Source: Sepioteuthis lessoniana (Eukaryota; Mollusca; Cephalopoda; Myopsida; Loliginidae). From it: DNA of 64,000 nucleotides. Position numbers and translations under genes: made by a program. Shown here piece after piece: positions 43,401 to 53,287 of the stretch. The notes below the pieces were generated by a model that worked only from the letters and a program-made list of their open reading frames with translations, was not told the DNA's origin and made no database searches. The stretch's first letter is position 1. Each line of letters begins with the position of its first letter. Location of the stretch: contig CAUZXS010002423.1 in the NCBI GenBank assembly GCA_963585895.1, positions 108,501 to 172,500 on the forward strand, written 5' to 3'.

Positions 43401-43888
43401 TCTGGGTCGGCAAGAAATTGTTTGCAGCGCAACAGGCCATTTCGCCTGAGTGCGGCCGGTGCGGTGATTTGGAGGAGACTATTAGTCACGCCTTCTTTCA
43501 CTGCCCGGTCGTACGGCCGCTGTGCAAGCTTCTTGAAGGCTACATGGTCCGCATCCTCAATGGAAAGTTTTTTGTCCTGGAAGCCAGTTCTGTGTGCAGC
43601 AATGTGGTACCGAGGTTGAACAGACAGGAACACTATGTGTTTCTCTGCTTACTCGGCGTTATGCGTGTCGTGATGTGGACGACGAGAAAGAAGGAACTCT
43701 ACGAGGATGAGTCTTTTTCTTCTCAGACCCTGGTGGCATTTTACAAACACCAAATCAAAGTCAAAATCCGGTCTGAGAGAAAGAGACTCTCTTCGCTGGA
43801 GTTTGGCGAAAGGTGGGTGACTGTTGCGCGCTTGTGTCGCGTGGTAGGAGCCAACCTTACTTTCACTTTGGACATTCCAGGGACTTAA
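40421..43888 (+). CDS. Tx1 LINE ORF2, endonuclease-reverse transcriptase
   Basis: 1155 residues, uninterrupted. Endonuclease (~1-240): N12 in ASINGRG, E41 in LQETRF, D142/N144 in GDWNAV, D207 in SYLDRV, D231-H232 in SDHKF, so all catalytic positions expected for the exonuclease III-like fold are present. RT (~440-750): SPGIDGLPYEVY, NFRPLTMLNTDLKILAKI, motif A aspartate D587 in LDQSKAFDRVDH, RQGCPLSPMLY, YADD at 689-692. C-terminal finger: C1011, C1014, H1023, C1028. It would nick a target and prime cDNA from the nick. The start ATG shares its A with the ORF1 stop, which suggests termination-reinitiation translation, as shown for some other LINEs. Many Tx1 elements insert at specific sites; the target here is unknown. 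Confidence 0.92.
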   Translation: MFMMDLRLASINGRGLRSESRRSHLFLYLQRRGIDICCLQETRFDFNFHEDILSKDYLSFSACFDGRSRGVTWLISRRLGATCALVLSDPAGRLCMVDVTIKDKAFRLIGVYGPNATSELPAFFRRIEPYVSPSKRVILVGDWNAVLDPNLDRGAISSGTNTLDARYFREFVQRLDLADKFRERHPNKLVWTWTGRGASAQLYSYLDRVLVKRVDLDYLGGPSFEPYKDSDHKFLCVSIRLDKARCRMSGYWKFNLSLLAEADFRNQLELTIKRELTGAIMGNRWWANLKDSIRSFAADYSRRLKSARVAEQRSIKDKLDRAVLAGDSGQVNVAKAELASLQIKEYQALVVRARLKRMSCEATNMAQELRAEELRHATDRHIASVTSPEGLRRTTNEAICGEFRQYFLKLFTREPGLSSAQFDTYLADFPRLSATEAAGCEGRIKGEEIRDALKSVGLDKSPGIDGLPYEVYLRLSHMFVPLLATIYNNWMRQGTIPRRFTRGIVKLLRKNKHGGDGISNFRPLTMLNTDLKILAKILANRLQTVLPSLICPEQTCAVKGRTIQDSLHLVRTIVEKVDGNAALINLDQSKAFDRVDHAFLEAVLSSAGFGVDFRTWIRLLYASPGVMVEVNGVRSEPFTLTRSIRQGCPLSPMLYILALEPFLRRIKANPVLRGLTLPGASEVARYTAYADDVSVLVTSSAEVEEVSKEIGRYEAVTGAKINREKSVGLRLGSWKGYALPGPFIWKDGPCKILGVWFGPDLQLEKNWSEVLDKVVAATELWLRRRLSLKGRAEVCCSHIYSLAVYRLSVLPIPATILFKLERILFQFLWAKRHPLVRREICYLHPSEGGLGVPNVEVRRHTLRLTFLDRMCSRDTAAGSVWKEDAKQSFPSLRSVHFADGEAHRLPRRECPFYRECRHALKVLSRLQTGLSDSRPLSSKALYRCLVRGAASDGLIGELGVTEAEGRLLWPWAPRMRCLNNDEASLTWLVIRNALWVGKKLFAAQQAISPECGRCGDLEETISHAFFHCPVVRPLCKLLEGYMVRILNGKFFVLEASSVCSNVVPRLNRQEHYVFLCLLGVMRVVMWTTRKKELYEDESFSSQTLVAFYKHQIKVKIRSERKRLSSLEFGERWVTVARLCRVVGANLTFTLDIPGT

Positions 43889-44659
43889 GAATTTTGAGTT
43901 ACCGGAAGGACGTGACCACCCAGCCCAGGTAAGTTAGAATTTTTTAGGCCATTTTGATTTAGTTTGTTCCTAATTTAGTTAACTTAGCTAGAGTATGCAA
44001 GGTCATTGGGCCCCCTTTTTTTGTCCCCTTCTTTTGTTTCACTCCCCCTTCCCTTCCCCCTGTTAGGTGACAGGAATTGGAGTTCTCCAGGAGTGCGATG
44101 GAGGGCTTATGTTAATTCATATTTATTGTTTACTTATATTTTGTACTATTTATTTATCTTATTTGATTATTTTTCCTCCTTCGACACTATTTTCGACTGG
44201 TTAACTCCTTTTTCTGCCATGTCTTAGTACGTGGGGGGGACCCCATACTAACCATCATAATGTATATATGTTTTGTTCATTTTCGTTTTTAGGGGAGTTT
44301 TTAATAAATGTATATAGCGTTCGTTTAGTTTTTTAAAATCGCTCCCCTCCCCCTCACTTTGTAAATATGGGATTAAGTTTAGAAGTCCATGGAGCAGTAG
44401 TGTTTTGGTGATTGTTGTTTTTGGTGAATGCAGTATGATAGTGATATGTTCTTTTGAGGTATTTTGGTGTTTTTTAATTTGGAGATATGTATTGGTCAGT
44501 GAATGAGTCTAGTTAAGTTAGAGATTAGGATAGTGTAGACCAGCCTTCCCCACCCAATTTTTAGGCCTTGTGCCAAATTTGTATTTCCCCACATATTTTT
44601 TTAAAAATACAATAAATAACTTCAAGGAGCCAGCCATGTTACTATTGGCTTGAAGGTGA

Positions 44660-46566
44660 GTGCTATTCATTGATGTTCTATATCTCCCCCTACCCCCATG
44701 GGCAATGGTCTTTCGGGGGGGATAAGTTCTTTCAATCCTGGTTTGTTGTGTGGGAGCAGACAGGATAAAGCTCGAGCGGGTTTGGCCTGCGTTGTCACCG
44801 TTGGCTGGTTGGTACTGTTCGGTGGCAGGGGTGGCTGTGGTGCATTTTCACTGTCTGTGGTTTGCAGTGCCGGTGTTTTGCTTTCATCATCCCTTTCTAG
44901 TATTGGTGTTCCATTGGAAGGACTTAGAATTGGATGTGGGGTTACCGGGGTTCTGAGTTTCCTGAGGAATCTGCGGTTCCGCAAGGTTATCCTCCCTGAT
45001 CCATTAACTCTGATCCGGTATTGGTTGTGAGGGAGAGTTTCAATGATCTGGCCTGTTGTATTCCACCGATTGTTGTTTGTGCACTGGATAGACACTATTT
45101 GCCCCTTTAAGAGTGGGCGTAGTGTGTGGGCGGTGCGGTTGTATTTTTTCTATGAGCCGGGCATTGCGCTGAGATAGGCTTTTTTCACGGTTTCGAGCCG
45201 CGGTTATCCATTCTGCATGTGATTTGTATAATGTTGGGTGGGATGGCACAAAGTCACGCAGTCGGCGGTGGAGCAACAATTGGGCCGGGGACAAACCAAT
45301 GTTTTGGATGGGCGTATTTCGATATTGCAGAACGGCTCTGGCTGCCCTATCGTTGTCCAAGGACCCCTGAGGTCCTGTGTTTCCAATTATTATTCTTTTG
45401 GCTGTTTTGACAGCCAGTTCTGCCCGACCATTTGACTGAGGGTAGGCAGCAGACGACAGTCTGTGCTTTACAGCCCAGTCCTTCAGGAACTGTGTGAACG
45501 TGGAAGACTTGAAGGGTGGCCCACCATCACTGCTTAGTTCTTCAGGGGCTCCGTATGTCTGGAAGATGTCTCGGCAGATAGAAATTAGGCTCGATGCATT
45601 AGCTTGCCCTTGATTCAAGTGGTGTATAATGAGTCAGCCAGTTAGCCTGTCAGCACATGCAAGGTATGTTTGCCCCCCCGCATGGAATAGATCCAATACT
45701 ATTTGTTGAAACGGCCAATCGGGTGATACCGTTAAGGTGATGGGCTCCCTTGGTTGACTAGGGGCGATCCTTGAGCATTCCGTGCAGTTGGCTCTGGTAG
45801 TGCGAATCGAGGCATTCATCCCAGGCCAGTAGACTGATTCATTTGCACGGGCCTTCATGCCGACCTCACCCTGATGGGCTGAATGTAGGCTGCGGAGGAT
45901 CTTTGTGCGTTGTGAAGTGGGGATTATGATTCTTTGATCCAACAGTGCTAGGTCGTTGTCAACACTGAGGCGGTGCCTCACTTCCCAGTATTCACGGATC
46001 CCTGGTGCTGTGAGAATGCGTGTTCTCGGGAATCCCTTTTGTATTGTCTTAATGAGTTCGATGTATTGTGGGTCGCTGTGTCCAGCCGCACGAATGAGGT
46101 CTGGTGAGGTCAGAGCTGTGTTGCTGTTTGCTCCAAATGTTGCCATGGTTGTTGTTGATGCGACCCAATCATCCATGTCATCAGATTCTGTCACGTCTGA
46201 TTGTGTTGGTTTAGCGGGCAATACATCAAGCAGTGATTTCAATACGCTAGTTGGGTTACGGGAAACAGCATCAGAAGCTCTGTGCCATTTCCCAGGACAG
46301 TGCTGGATCGTGAATCTGTACCTTAGTGTTTTTTCTTTTAGCCTGAACAATCTGGGATTTTGAATTTTGCTCAGGTCCCTGTCCCCAAATATTCCTTTTA
46401 GGGGTTCGTGGTCTGTGACCACTATGAGGTTAGGGCAGCCCATGACGAATATACGGCATTTCTCTAAAGCCCATGCAATTGCCGCTGCTTCACCTTCGAT
46501 TGGTGCATATCTTCTTTCAGCATCGATACAGAATCTGCTGCCAGCAAATATCAGGTGCCATCCATC
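44660..46566 (-). mobile_element. Ty3/gypsy element, broken pol fragment
   Basis: Minus-strand fossil of an LTR retrotransposon. Parts seen in order: end of RNase H (VVTDHEPLKGIFGDRDLSK), the HHCC zinc finger and DDE core of integrase (VYWPGMN; ELSSDGGPPF; PQSNGRAELAVK), and a basic, proline-rich C-terminal region (NRRFLRKLRTP). Gag, protease, RT and recognisable LTRs are absent. The frame has a small number of breaks, so it is inactive; preservation suggests moderate age. Its upstream edge stops abruptly at the minisatellite near 46566 and its other edge meets the 3' region of the Tx1 LINE. Confidence 0.88.
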
Positions 46567-46800
46567 AGGGCAACAGACCCTCTATAACCTGACTCTATAA
46601 TTATTTAGAATTGAGGAAGAAAAATATCATTTTCTTCGACCTAAAATAATTATTCACCCTTGAATCTGAAAATATGACCCTCTATAACCTGACTCTATAA
46701 TTATTTAGAATTGAGGAAGAAAAATATCATTTTCTTCGACCTAAAATAATTATTCACCCTTGAATCTGAAGATATGACCCTCTATAGCCTGACCTCTATT
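46567..46800. repeat. ~110-bp minisatellite, right arm
   Basis: Two nearly identical units and the start of a third, more diverged one. Matches the left arm at 37752-37876. If the arms were joined, about 15 bp of unit sequence (TGAATCTGAAGATAT-like) would be missing. Confidence 0.9.
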
Positions 46801-47122
46801 ATCATTTAGAACTGAGAAAAAAATGACGACACTTTTCTTCCTCTCTCTTTGTGACTGAAGTTTGTATGCACACAACAGAATAGAGAAATAATCCTGGCTC
46901 TCTTCAGTGCACAAATCAATCAATATGAGTAAAGGAGAAAGAAAATGAGTAAAACAATATGATGGTAGAGACACTTTTAATGCAGACATGCAGAGAAACA
47001 TTATATATACATAAAATGTACCCATTAAGATCCAGGAAGAAAGATCTTCATTCACACAGGAGAAAACTCACATGTGCAGCAAAGTAGCTATGGCAAACAG
47101 ATTCTAGCTAAGTGAGTGAAAA

Positions 47123-47154
<32 letters not shown>

Positions 47155-47368
47155 AAATGTGGATAGGAACTACCCTCCCCACCCCCACCAACACACCTGT
47201 ATTTCTTTATTGTTTAGATACTTAAAATAGAAAAAAATAAAACTGGCTTAATTTAGATGATTTCAGAAAGAAAATGAGATGAATACAAGAATTTTTTTTT
47301 TTTTTTTAATATCTTCTCACAGAAATCCATAATAATTGTAATGAGAATGTTTTTTTTTTTGTGTTTTA
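46801..47368. other. Unassigned stretch with A- and T-runs
   Basis: A-rich run 47118-47156, T-run 47291-47308. No gene. Confidence 0.45.
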
Positions 47369-47541
47369 ATTTGAGATATCCAAGATTTTTTAATGTTTAT
47401 ATTCAAGCAGGTGTTGTATACTTAACCATTAACATGGATTCCTCCCTTTCTCAAGGGCATTAACAAGCAGTCTCATTCAGGATTTGAACTCCTGTTGCCA
47501 ATTCCACTTCCTACAACAGTTACGCTAAGTACATCTCCAGA
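47369..47541 (-). repeat. Repeat K fragment followed by SINE-B head half
   Basis: 47369-47420 resembles repeat K (GATATCCAAGATTTTTTAAT); 47430-47541 is the head side of SINE-B (TCATTCAGGATTTGAACTCC). Confidence 0.55.
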
Positions 47542-47877
47542 ATTCCAAGTATCATGTTTCTAATGTTCCAAAGAGTGCAGAGAATGGTTTTTAAGTCTAC
47601 ATGCCAGGTCGTGGGTGGAGTGCTTGACACCTTACAGAAAAAAGGGTTAAAAAACTATTCTAATCTATACTTTTTGATACGGAGAGGACAAATAAGAAAA
47701 GTTCAAGCTACTTGAATGAGAAATGCGTAAATAAGTGGGATAATCAAAATTCATTAATAAATTTTCAAGTCATTTATATTGTTCAATTATTATTAATTAT
47801 TAATGTACCAATAATGAGTATACACCCTTTCACATAATGGTGGAAAATTTAAGTCAAACTAAACAGCATTTGTTTTC

Positions 47878-47966
47878 AATTAAACTCCAATTAAACTTCA
47901 ATTAAACTACCAATTAAACTACCAATTAAACTCCAATTAAACTACCAATTAAACTCCAATTAAACA
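47878..47966. repeat. Short minisatellite (12-13-bp units)
   Basis: About seven units alternating CCAATTAAACTA and CCAATTAAACT-type sequence. Confidence 0.9.
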
Positions 47967-48027
47967 ACAATTGCATTATTCAGAATTCCACATATGTTTC
48001 TAATATTCTGGTATGAAAAGGATATTT

Positions 48028-48265
48028 ATCCAACCTTCCACCAAGTCAGATTTGATACAAGGTCATTTTATAGTGAGGAACCATGTACAAATTGAAATTC
48101 ATGCACAGCTATTACAAAAAATGCAAGGTCCTGTCAGCATTTCTTTTTGGTAGCACCTCAGGCACTGAGCAATAAAGTCAGCCTTGCTAAGCAGATATTG
48201 CCTTGGAGGAAAGCTCTTTGAAACCAAAGCTAATGTTTTCTCACTGACCTTGCAGGTTTGCTTGT
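48028..48265 (-). repeat. SINE-F, old copy
   Basis: TTTGATACAAGGTCATTTTA, GTCCTGTCAGCATTTCTTTT, GCACCTCAGGCACTGAGCAA: the SINE-F order with decay like the copy at 34675. Confidence 0.55.
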
Positions 48266-48830
48266 GGATCCAGAATATGGTTTTTGGCCTGCATACCTGG
48301 TTGAGGGAGTGTTTTTGAAACCAGCAAACTCCATAGAAAAAAAGGAGTTATAACTATCCCAAACTATCCTTTCTGACTGGTAAAGGATGAATTAGAAAAA
48401 TTCAAGCAACCTGAAAGAGAAACACAGACACACATATTTGTTCTCAGACAGTGTGGAATGTGACTTATCTGAAAATGTTTATTTGATGATTTGTCAATAT
48501 TTGTTGATGATCTTACCATCCACATCAGGTCTTTCAGCCATCACCAACAGTCAACTTGTTCTCCAATATGTTGATAAATTCCTCATCCGGTAATGGCAGT
48601 GGGGGAAGAGTCAATTCTCTAAAAAGAAAAAAAAACACAAAATAATGAAAGAAAAATATACTTCAAGATTGGCAAACATTCTTGCCCTTCTTCCATTAAA
48701 TTATTTTGTTACTTTTCCCTGAAAACTTTACCCTTCGCACAATAATTTCTCTGGATTTGTAATGAAGCATAAGCATGAGAGCATACACCAATTATCAAAC
48801 TTTTTAACCAGTATTACCTATATTACTACC
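48266..48830. other. Unassigned stretch
   Basis: Nothing recognised. Confidence 0.4.
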
Positions 48831-48849
48831 TATATTAATTATATACTAT

Positions 48850-49061
48850 GGGGTTCAATCCCAGGTCGTATCATACCAAAGACTTTAAAAATGGTACTTA
48901 ATACCTCCTTGCTTATCACTCAGCAATATACGGTATGTATCAAGGGTAAAGTGGAGCAATCCAGGGAAAGGAGTAGCGCCCTCCCTTACACCTCAGTGTA
49001 GTAGCTATTGAAAAGGGAGCCTTCTGGTCGCCCCTCAACAACAGTCACCAAATTTACTTAC
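48850..49061 (+). repeat. SINE-A, 5'-truncated at the B box, 19-bp TSD
   Basis: Perfect repeat TATATTAATTATATACTAT at 48831-48849 and 49062-49080. The element starts at GGGGTTCAATCCCAGG, i.e. the A-box half of the tRNA-like head was never copied. This is an authentic truncated insertion, not later loss. Confidence 0.92.
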
Positions 49062-49083
49062 TATATTAATTATATACTATATG

Positions 49084-49341
49084 CTCAAGAGGTGGTTACT
49101 ATCATAGAAAACAGACACGGCATACCTAGTTCTTATCCTGGACAAGGCTGTTTGCATTTCACATGGTGCTAATAGCCTTGGGAAAGATATGAATCCAACT
49201 ATTCTCCTTCTAACTATGATTAAATAGTAGGGCAGTCTGTGCTCTAAATCTTGGTAGAAGGAAAACTCTAAATTTAAACTCCATTTAAAAATTGACCTTG
49301 TGTCACATTCTGCTCATGTAAAGGGGTTGGGTAAATATATG
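49084..49341 (+). repeat. SINE-B, diverged
   Basis: AAGAGGTGGTTACTATCATA head, TAGTTCTTATCCTGGACAAG, body and GGGGTTGGGTAAATAT tail. Confidence 0.75.
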
Positions 49342-49394
49342 TGCTAAAACAAATCTTACATTATTTCATATTATATTGGTTACCGTATTTACTA

Positions 49395-50224
49395 ACCTTT
49401 CCACTCGGGCAGGATATTGTTATAAAATAGCCGAGGGATTTCGGTTCATGCCTTTGAGTTTAGTTAGGCTGAGAACCTTTCGGCTCAGCACATGGGTTAG
49501 TTAGAGGCAATTGAGGCAGGTGTTAACGCGGGTACACGCAGGCGGATGGAGGTGTCATTCAGATGTCATAACAGTCCAAGACGATGCTGGGTGACAAGGT
49601 GCAGATGACGTCACGCACCAGAAGCACGCAGAAGTTTGTGTGAGAATTTGAAGAAAATAAGAGTCAGGTACTAGACACCAAACGAGAAGGATCGATTTTG
49701 GAGCTCGCAGGCACGAGGCGAACTTGCGCCCTATGGGGGGACACTCGAGTTGGGGGCCAAATGAATAAGACAGCATAGAAGATTGTGTCTCTCCTCCTTA
49801 CGTCGAAACCTTTAACTCAAAGTTAATAAAAAGGTTTCGTACCTGAACAAGAAGTCGTTATGTGTTTTTGAATTCTGAGATTCCTATGTTCTTTATATAT
49901 TCTATAGTAATGAACATTATATGTCCATTTCGCACATAGTGTTAATTGCGAATATGGTACAATATGACACAAGGTCAATTTTTAAGCGAAGTTTAACAGG
50001 TTTGAATTCAGAGTTTTCCTTCTCCTAGACTAGTAGCCTCACCAAGGCTGAAGAACCTAGTCTGCCCTACTATTTACCCATAGCTGGAGGGAGAATAATT
50101 GGATTCATACCTTTCCCAGGGGCATTAGTGGTATGTGAAATGCAATCAGTCTCGTTCAGGATTTGAACTCGTGTCACCGTGTTCATTTACTACGACGATA
50201 ACCATTACACCACAGGCACCTCCA
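49395..50224 (-). repeat. SINE-B split by a solo LTR
   Basis: Tail at 49395-49417 (CCACTCGGGCAGGATAT) and the rest at 49962-50224 (ATATGACACAAGG to CACCACAGGCACCTCC). Apart from the insertion it is nearly complete and well conserved. Confidence 0.9.
49418..49961 (+). mobile_element. Solo LTR, gypsy-like, 544 bp
   Basis: Starts TGTTATAAAATAGCCGAGGG, ends GAATATGGTACA, flanked by ATAT on both sides (49414-49417 and 49962-49965), so TG...CA ends with a 4-bp TSD. A polyadenylation-like AATAAA lies near 49827. No internal region, so this is the scar of LTR-LTR recombination. A sister lies at 62674-63191. Confidence 0.85.
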
Positions 50225-50404
50225 TTATATGGGTTACAGTTAGCATATTTTAATTCCAGCTAACAGGTTGTGATTTGAGCATTAAATAATTTATCAAGGG
50301 TTGATTTGCTGTAAAACCTATCAGCAAACTCAGCTGGAAGACCATTGTTAATGAGTTTGATTCTCATAGAGTGACCAATACTTTGACCTTGTAAAACAAA
50401 AAAG

Positions 50405-50530
50405 AACTGTTTTCAAATGTATTAAATTGAATAAATCTTCCAAGTGGATACATTTTATTCTTCCTATAATAATTTATAACTTTCACTTTAAACCTAAGTG
50501 AACACAGCAAATACAGGCTATCAACTAAAG
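50405..50530 (+). repeat. Unknown repeat M, copy 1
   Basis: Matches 52325-52455: ATGTATTAAATTGAATAAATC, ATAATTTATAACTT and AATACAGG-T-AACTAA in order. Function unknown. Confidence 0.5.
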
Positions 50531-50936
50531 GTAAAAAACTAAAAAAATTAAAAAGTAAGTAATACTAATAGCACTTTAAGCACCAACCGCATTTGAACCC
50601 ATTATATCTCAGGGACGATTCAGCAATGAATGGCTATTTTATAAACACCAATGATCATAGAGTTGTATAGCAGAGAAAAACAACAACACTATCGTATGAA
50701 AATATAATCAGCTTCTTCTCTTTTATTTTTATTACCCAAAATATATGGACAGGAAAGAGTGAGAGAAAACCAAAGATGGCTGAGATGTACACACACACAG
50801 AGGCAGACATTACTGATCTTCTGTGAAACCTCTTTGCCTTTCTGCTCTTAAGGTCAAAATTTCTGGTTATATGATATATAATTCTCATGGTCACATCTCC
50901 AACCTGTTGCTTACACATTGCATGTGGACATGCCTC

Positions 50937-51260
50937 CTCTTTGCATGCCACCCATGCAATTTAGGTAGGATTCTCATCGGAAGATGCTTGCTTCCTTTTT
51001 ACTTTAGCTAACAAGTACATTAACTTTTTTTTGTTCTCAGTGTCAAACTTTCTTCCAGCATGCCACCTATACTATTTACACTGCGTTTTTACCAAAACAA
51101 CTGCATGCCACCTATGCAACTTACACGGCATTTCCATCAAGGGAACATCTGCATTCTGTTTATTTTAGATAACAGGTGCATTTGCTGTTATTTTTTCTTC
51201 TGCTATCCAACTTCCTTCTCGTATGCCAGCCATGCAATCTACATGGCATGTCAAAGAGTG
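50937..51260. repeat. Tandem repeat N (~120-bp units)
   Basis: Unit starts GCATGCCACC-ATGCAA at 50943, 51058, 51101 and (as TATGCCAGCCATGCAA) 51219. The second unit is only ~44 bp, from an internal deletion. Small ORFs across it are not convincing genes. Confidence 0.7.
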
Positions 51261-51337
51261 TCTTCAAGTCAATATCCAACAATAAAAGTAAAAAAAAACA
51301 TCACGGACCCTGACTCAAGTTATGCTTCAACCACTGG

Positions 51338-51440
51338 TTTTTAACAGGTCACTAAAATTAAATGAAGATGAGACAGTTCAGTACTTAATTGAGTGACCAC
51401 AGAGTTATTGTAAACAGCCTATGTGCCAGATTAAATAACA
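51338..51440 (+). repeat. SINE-G, 5S-derived head
   Basis: GGTCACTAAAATTAAATGAA, GTTCAGTACTTAATTGAG and TGACCAC reproduce the 5S rRNA order GATCACTGAAGTTAAGC ... AGTACTTGGATGGGTGACC with decay. The tail is mostly lost. Confidence 0.6.
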
Positions 51441-51654
51441 AGAATATAAATCTTGTATTGTTTCATGTGTTAACCTATTTAGTCTTGACGTGCTTTTTCA
51501 AGTATGTATTTACAAAACTACTCTACCATAGGCGGGATGCAACACAAGCTCAATTTTTAGGCAAAGTAGAGCTGGTTTTATTCCTTCTTTTAGACTGGTT
51601 GCCTTATCATGACTAAAGAACTCAGTCGGTCCTACTATTGACCGAGTGTGTGGG

Positions 51655-52206
51655 TTGGTTTGGGTTCTTTGTTTAATGGCATATCAACCTTTGTAGGAGG
51701 TGCCTGTGGTGTAATGATTATCGTCGTAGGAAATGGACACGGCGACAAGAGTTCAAATCCTAGACGAGACTGATTGCATTTCATATAGCACTAATACCCT
51801 TGGGAAAGGTATGAATCCAATTGTTCTCCCTCCAGCTATAGGTAAATAGTAGGAGAGACTAGCTTCTTTAGCCTTCGTGAGGCAACTAGTCTAGGAGAAG
51901 AAAAAACTCTGAATTCAAACCTGTTAAACTTCGCTTAAAAATTGACCTTGTGTCATATCCTGCCCAAGCGGAGGGGTTGGCTAAATATATCAACCTTTGT
52001 AGGTTATTTAATGCCAAAGCAATTCTCCTAGAAGAACAGTAGTGGTACTATTTAACCCATAGCTGGGAAGATAAGGGGGTTCATACCTTTCCCAAGGGTA
52101 TTCGTCCGAAAGTGAACGTAATAGCGCAACTGGAGTACGAACTCGCTTACCATGATTCTGCAGTCCATCGCTTTAACCATTACACCATGAGGACACCCCC
52201 CCTCAG
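51655..52206 (-). repeat. SINE-C, middle of the nest
   Basis: Tail at 51655-51696, body and head from 52003 to 52206, including the head complement CTTTAACCATTACACCATGA. Split inside its hairpin tail by a SINE-B. Confidence 0.9.
51697..51986 (+). repeat. SINE-B, innermost, 16-bp TSD
   Basis: 290-bp full-length element with perfect repeat ATATCAACCTTTGTAG at 51681-51696 and 51987-52002. Head GAGGTGCCTGTGGTGTAATG and B-box GAGTTCAAATCCTAGACG intact. The same family is both the oldest and the youngest layer of the nest. Confidence 0.93.
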
Positions 52207-52324
52207 GTGTGTGGGAAGACTTGAATTCATGCCTATCCTAAGGGCATTAGTGCAAACTGAAACAGTCACATCCAGGATTTGAACTCATTTGCTGATTTCA
52301 GTTGCTAAAACTATTATATTTCTA

Positions 52325-52455
52325 TTTTCAGATATGTATTAAATTGAATAAATCCTCTAATTGTATACTCCTCATTTTTTTGTATAATTTATAACTTATT
52401 TACTCAAATACAGGTTGTAAACTAATGATGAGTTAAAATAATAAGCAGTAGTACA
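52325..52455 (+). repeat. Unknown repeat M, copy 2
   Basis: Second copy of the unit described at 50405-50530, same orientation. Confidence 0.5.
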
Positions 52456-52594
52456 ACCTGTAATTATTATCATTATTATATGATACAATATGATATTATG
52501 TGTTGTATAGTGGTTCGTACCATGGACTTCAGGTATCGCGGAGGTATAAAAAAAACATTGTGTTTCTTAAGCACAAGAGTTCTGCAAGACGGGG

Positions 52595-52710
52595 CCAAAG
52601 GTATATTTTGGATTTTGTCTGACACGTTTAGGCTGCGGCCCTGCGTCCGAACCCACTTTAAAAAAAGGCCTTGTGCCATACATGTCCGGTGGTGGGATGG
52701 AGAACAAATA
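52595..52710 (+). repeat. SINE-F 3' half, plus strand
   Basis: TAGGCTGCGGCCCTGCGTCC, AAAAAAGGCCTTGTGCCATA and GGTGGTGGGATGGAGAACAA match the 3' half of the 19.4-kb SINE-F in the sense direction. The upstream piece (52500-52590, TATAGTGGTTCGTACC) may be a different, tRNA-like head. Confidence 0.6.
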
Positions 52711-52719
52711 AAGTTCTGT

Positions 52720-53285
52720 AAGATTTCGGTCAGTAGTAAGACCAGCTTTGGACATAACACCCACAGCGTGAGACATAATATTTGTTGGACTGTACCACTT
52801 GAGTTAATAAATAATTAACTCTTTATTTCACTGTGTATCTCTTCCTTACCATGATACAACATGATATGATATCATATGAGAGCAACTAAGAAGAAAGCTT
52901 GACAGAAATACCAACAGCATTTGACTGCATTAAGTTGCATGTGTTAAATTCTTGTCCACATCTTTTCCTGAATAATTCAAGTCAACAAATAAAACTGCTT
53001 CAAATAAATTTTGCAAAGGCCAATTTGAAAAAAATTAAAAAAACAAACAAAAACACCTATTGCTTTTTGTCTAAAAATTTTCAATCTTTTACAGGCAACA
53101 ACTGGTGGGGTATTGTTGAACAGTGTGGCAATTAGATGACTGGACAAAATTTTATTCTTAACCCTTTTACAGGCTGAACCATATTTTTGTTACCAATAGT
53201 ACACAGGCAAAACAAATTTTCATTGGTAACTCAAAGTAAGGTATTTTCCTATTAGATGCTTGTTGACCAATTCAGTGTAAATGTA
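52720..53285. other. Unassigned stretch
   Basis: Nothing recognised. Confidence 0.4.
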
Positions 53286-53287
53286 TA

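Larger units (their letters stand above)
38040..44560 (+). mobile_element. Tx1-clade LINE, apparently full length
   Basis: Two long ORFs in the arrangement of L1/Tx1-type LINEs: a gag-like ORF1 with a CCHC knuckle, and an ORF2 with an apurinic-type endonuclease, RT and C-terminal zinc finger. A 5' UTR of up to ~300 bp and a 3' UTR of ~0.65 kb (with AATAAA near 44301) flank them. Exact ends are not resolved: no TSD or poly(A) is visible, and both outer coordinates are estimates. The coding part is much richer in GC than its surroundings and both frames are unbroken over 5.5 kb, so the insert looks young. Confidence 0.85.
51515..52320 (-). repeat. SINE-B, outermost of a three-level nest
   Basis: Tail half at 51515-51645 and head half at 52207-52320 (GTCACATCCAGGATTTGAAC). 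Split by a SINE-C; GTGTGTGGG at 51646-51654 and 52207-52215 is the target duplication. Confidence 0.85.

Noticed and set aside
43925-43934. Splice-donor-like CAG/GTAAGT just after Tx1 ORF2
   Set aside because: A single short match with no acceptor or exon evidence.
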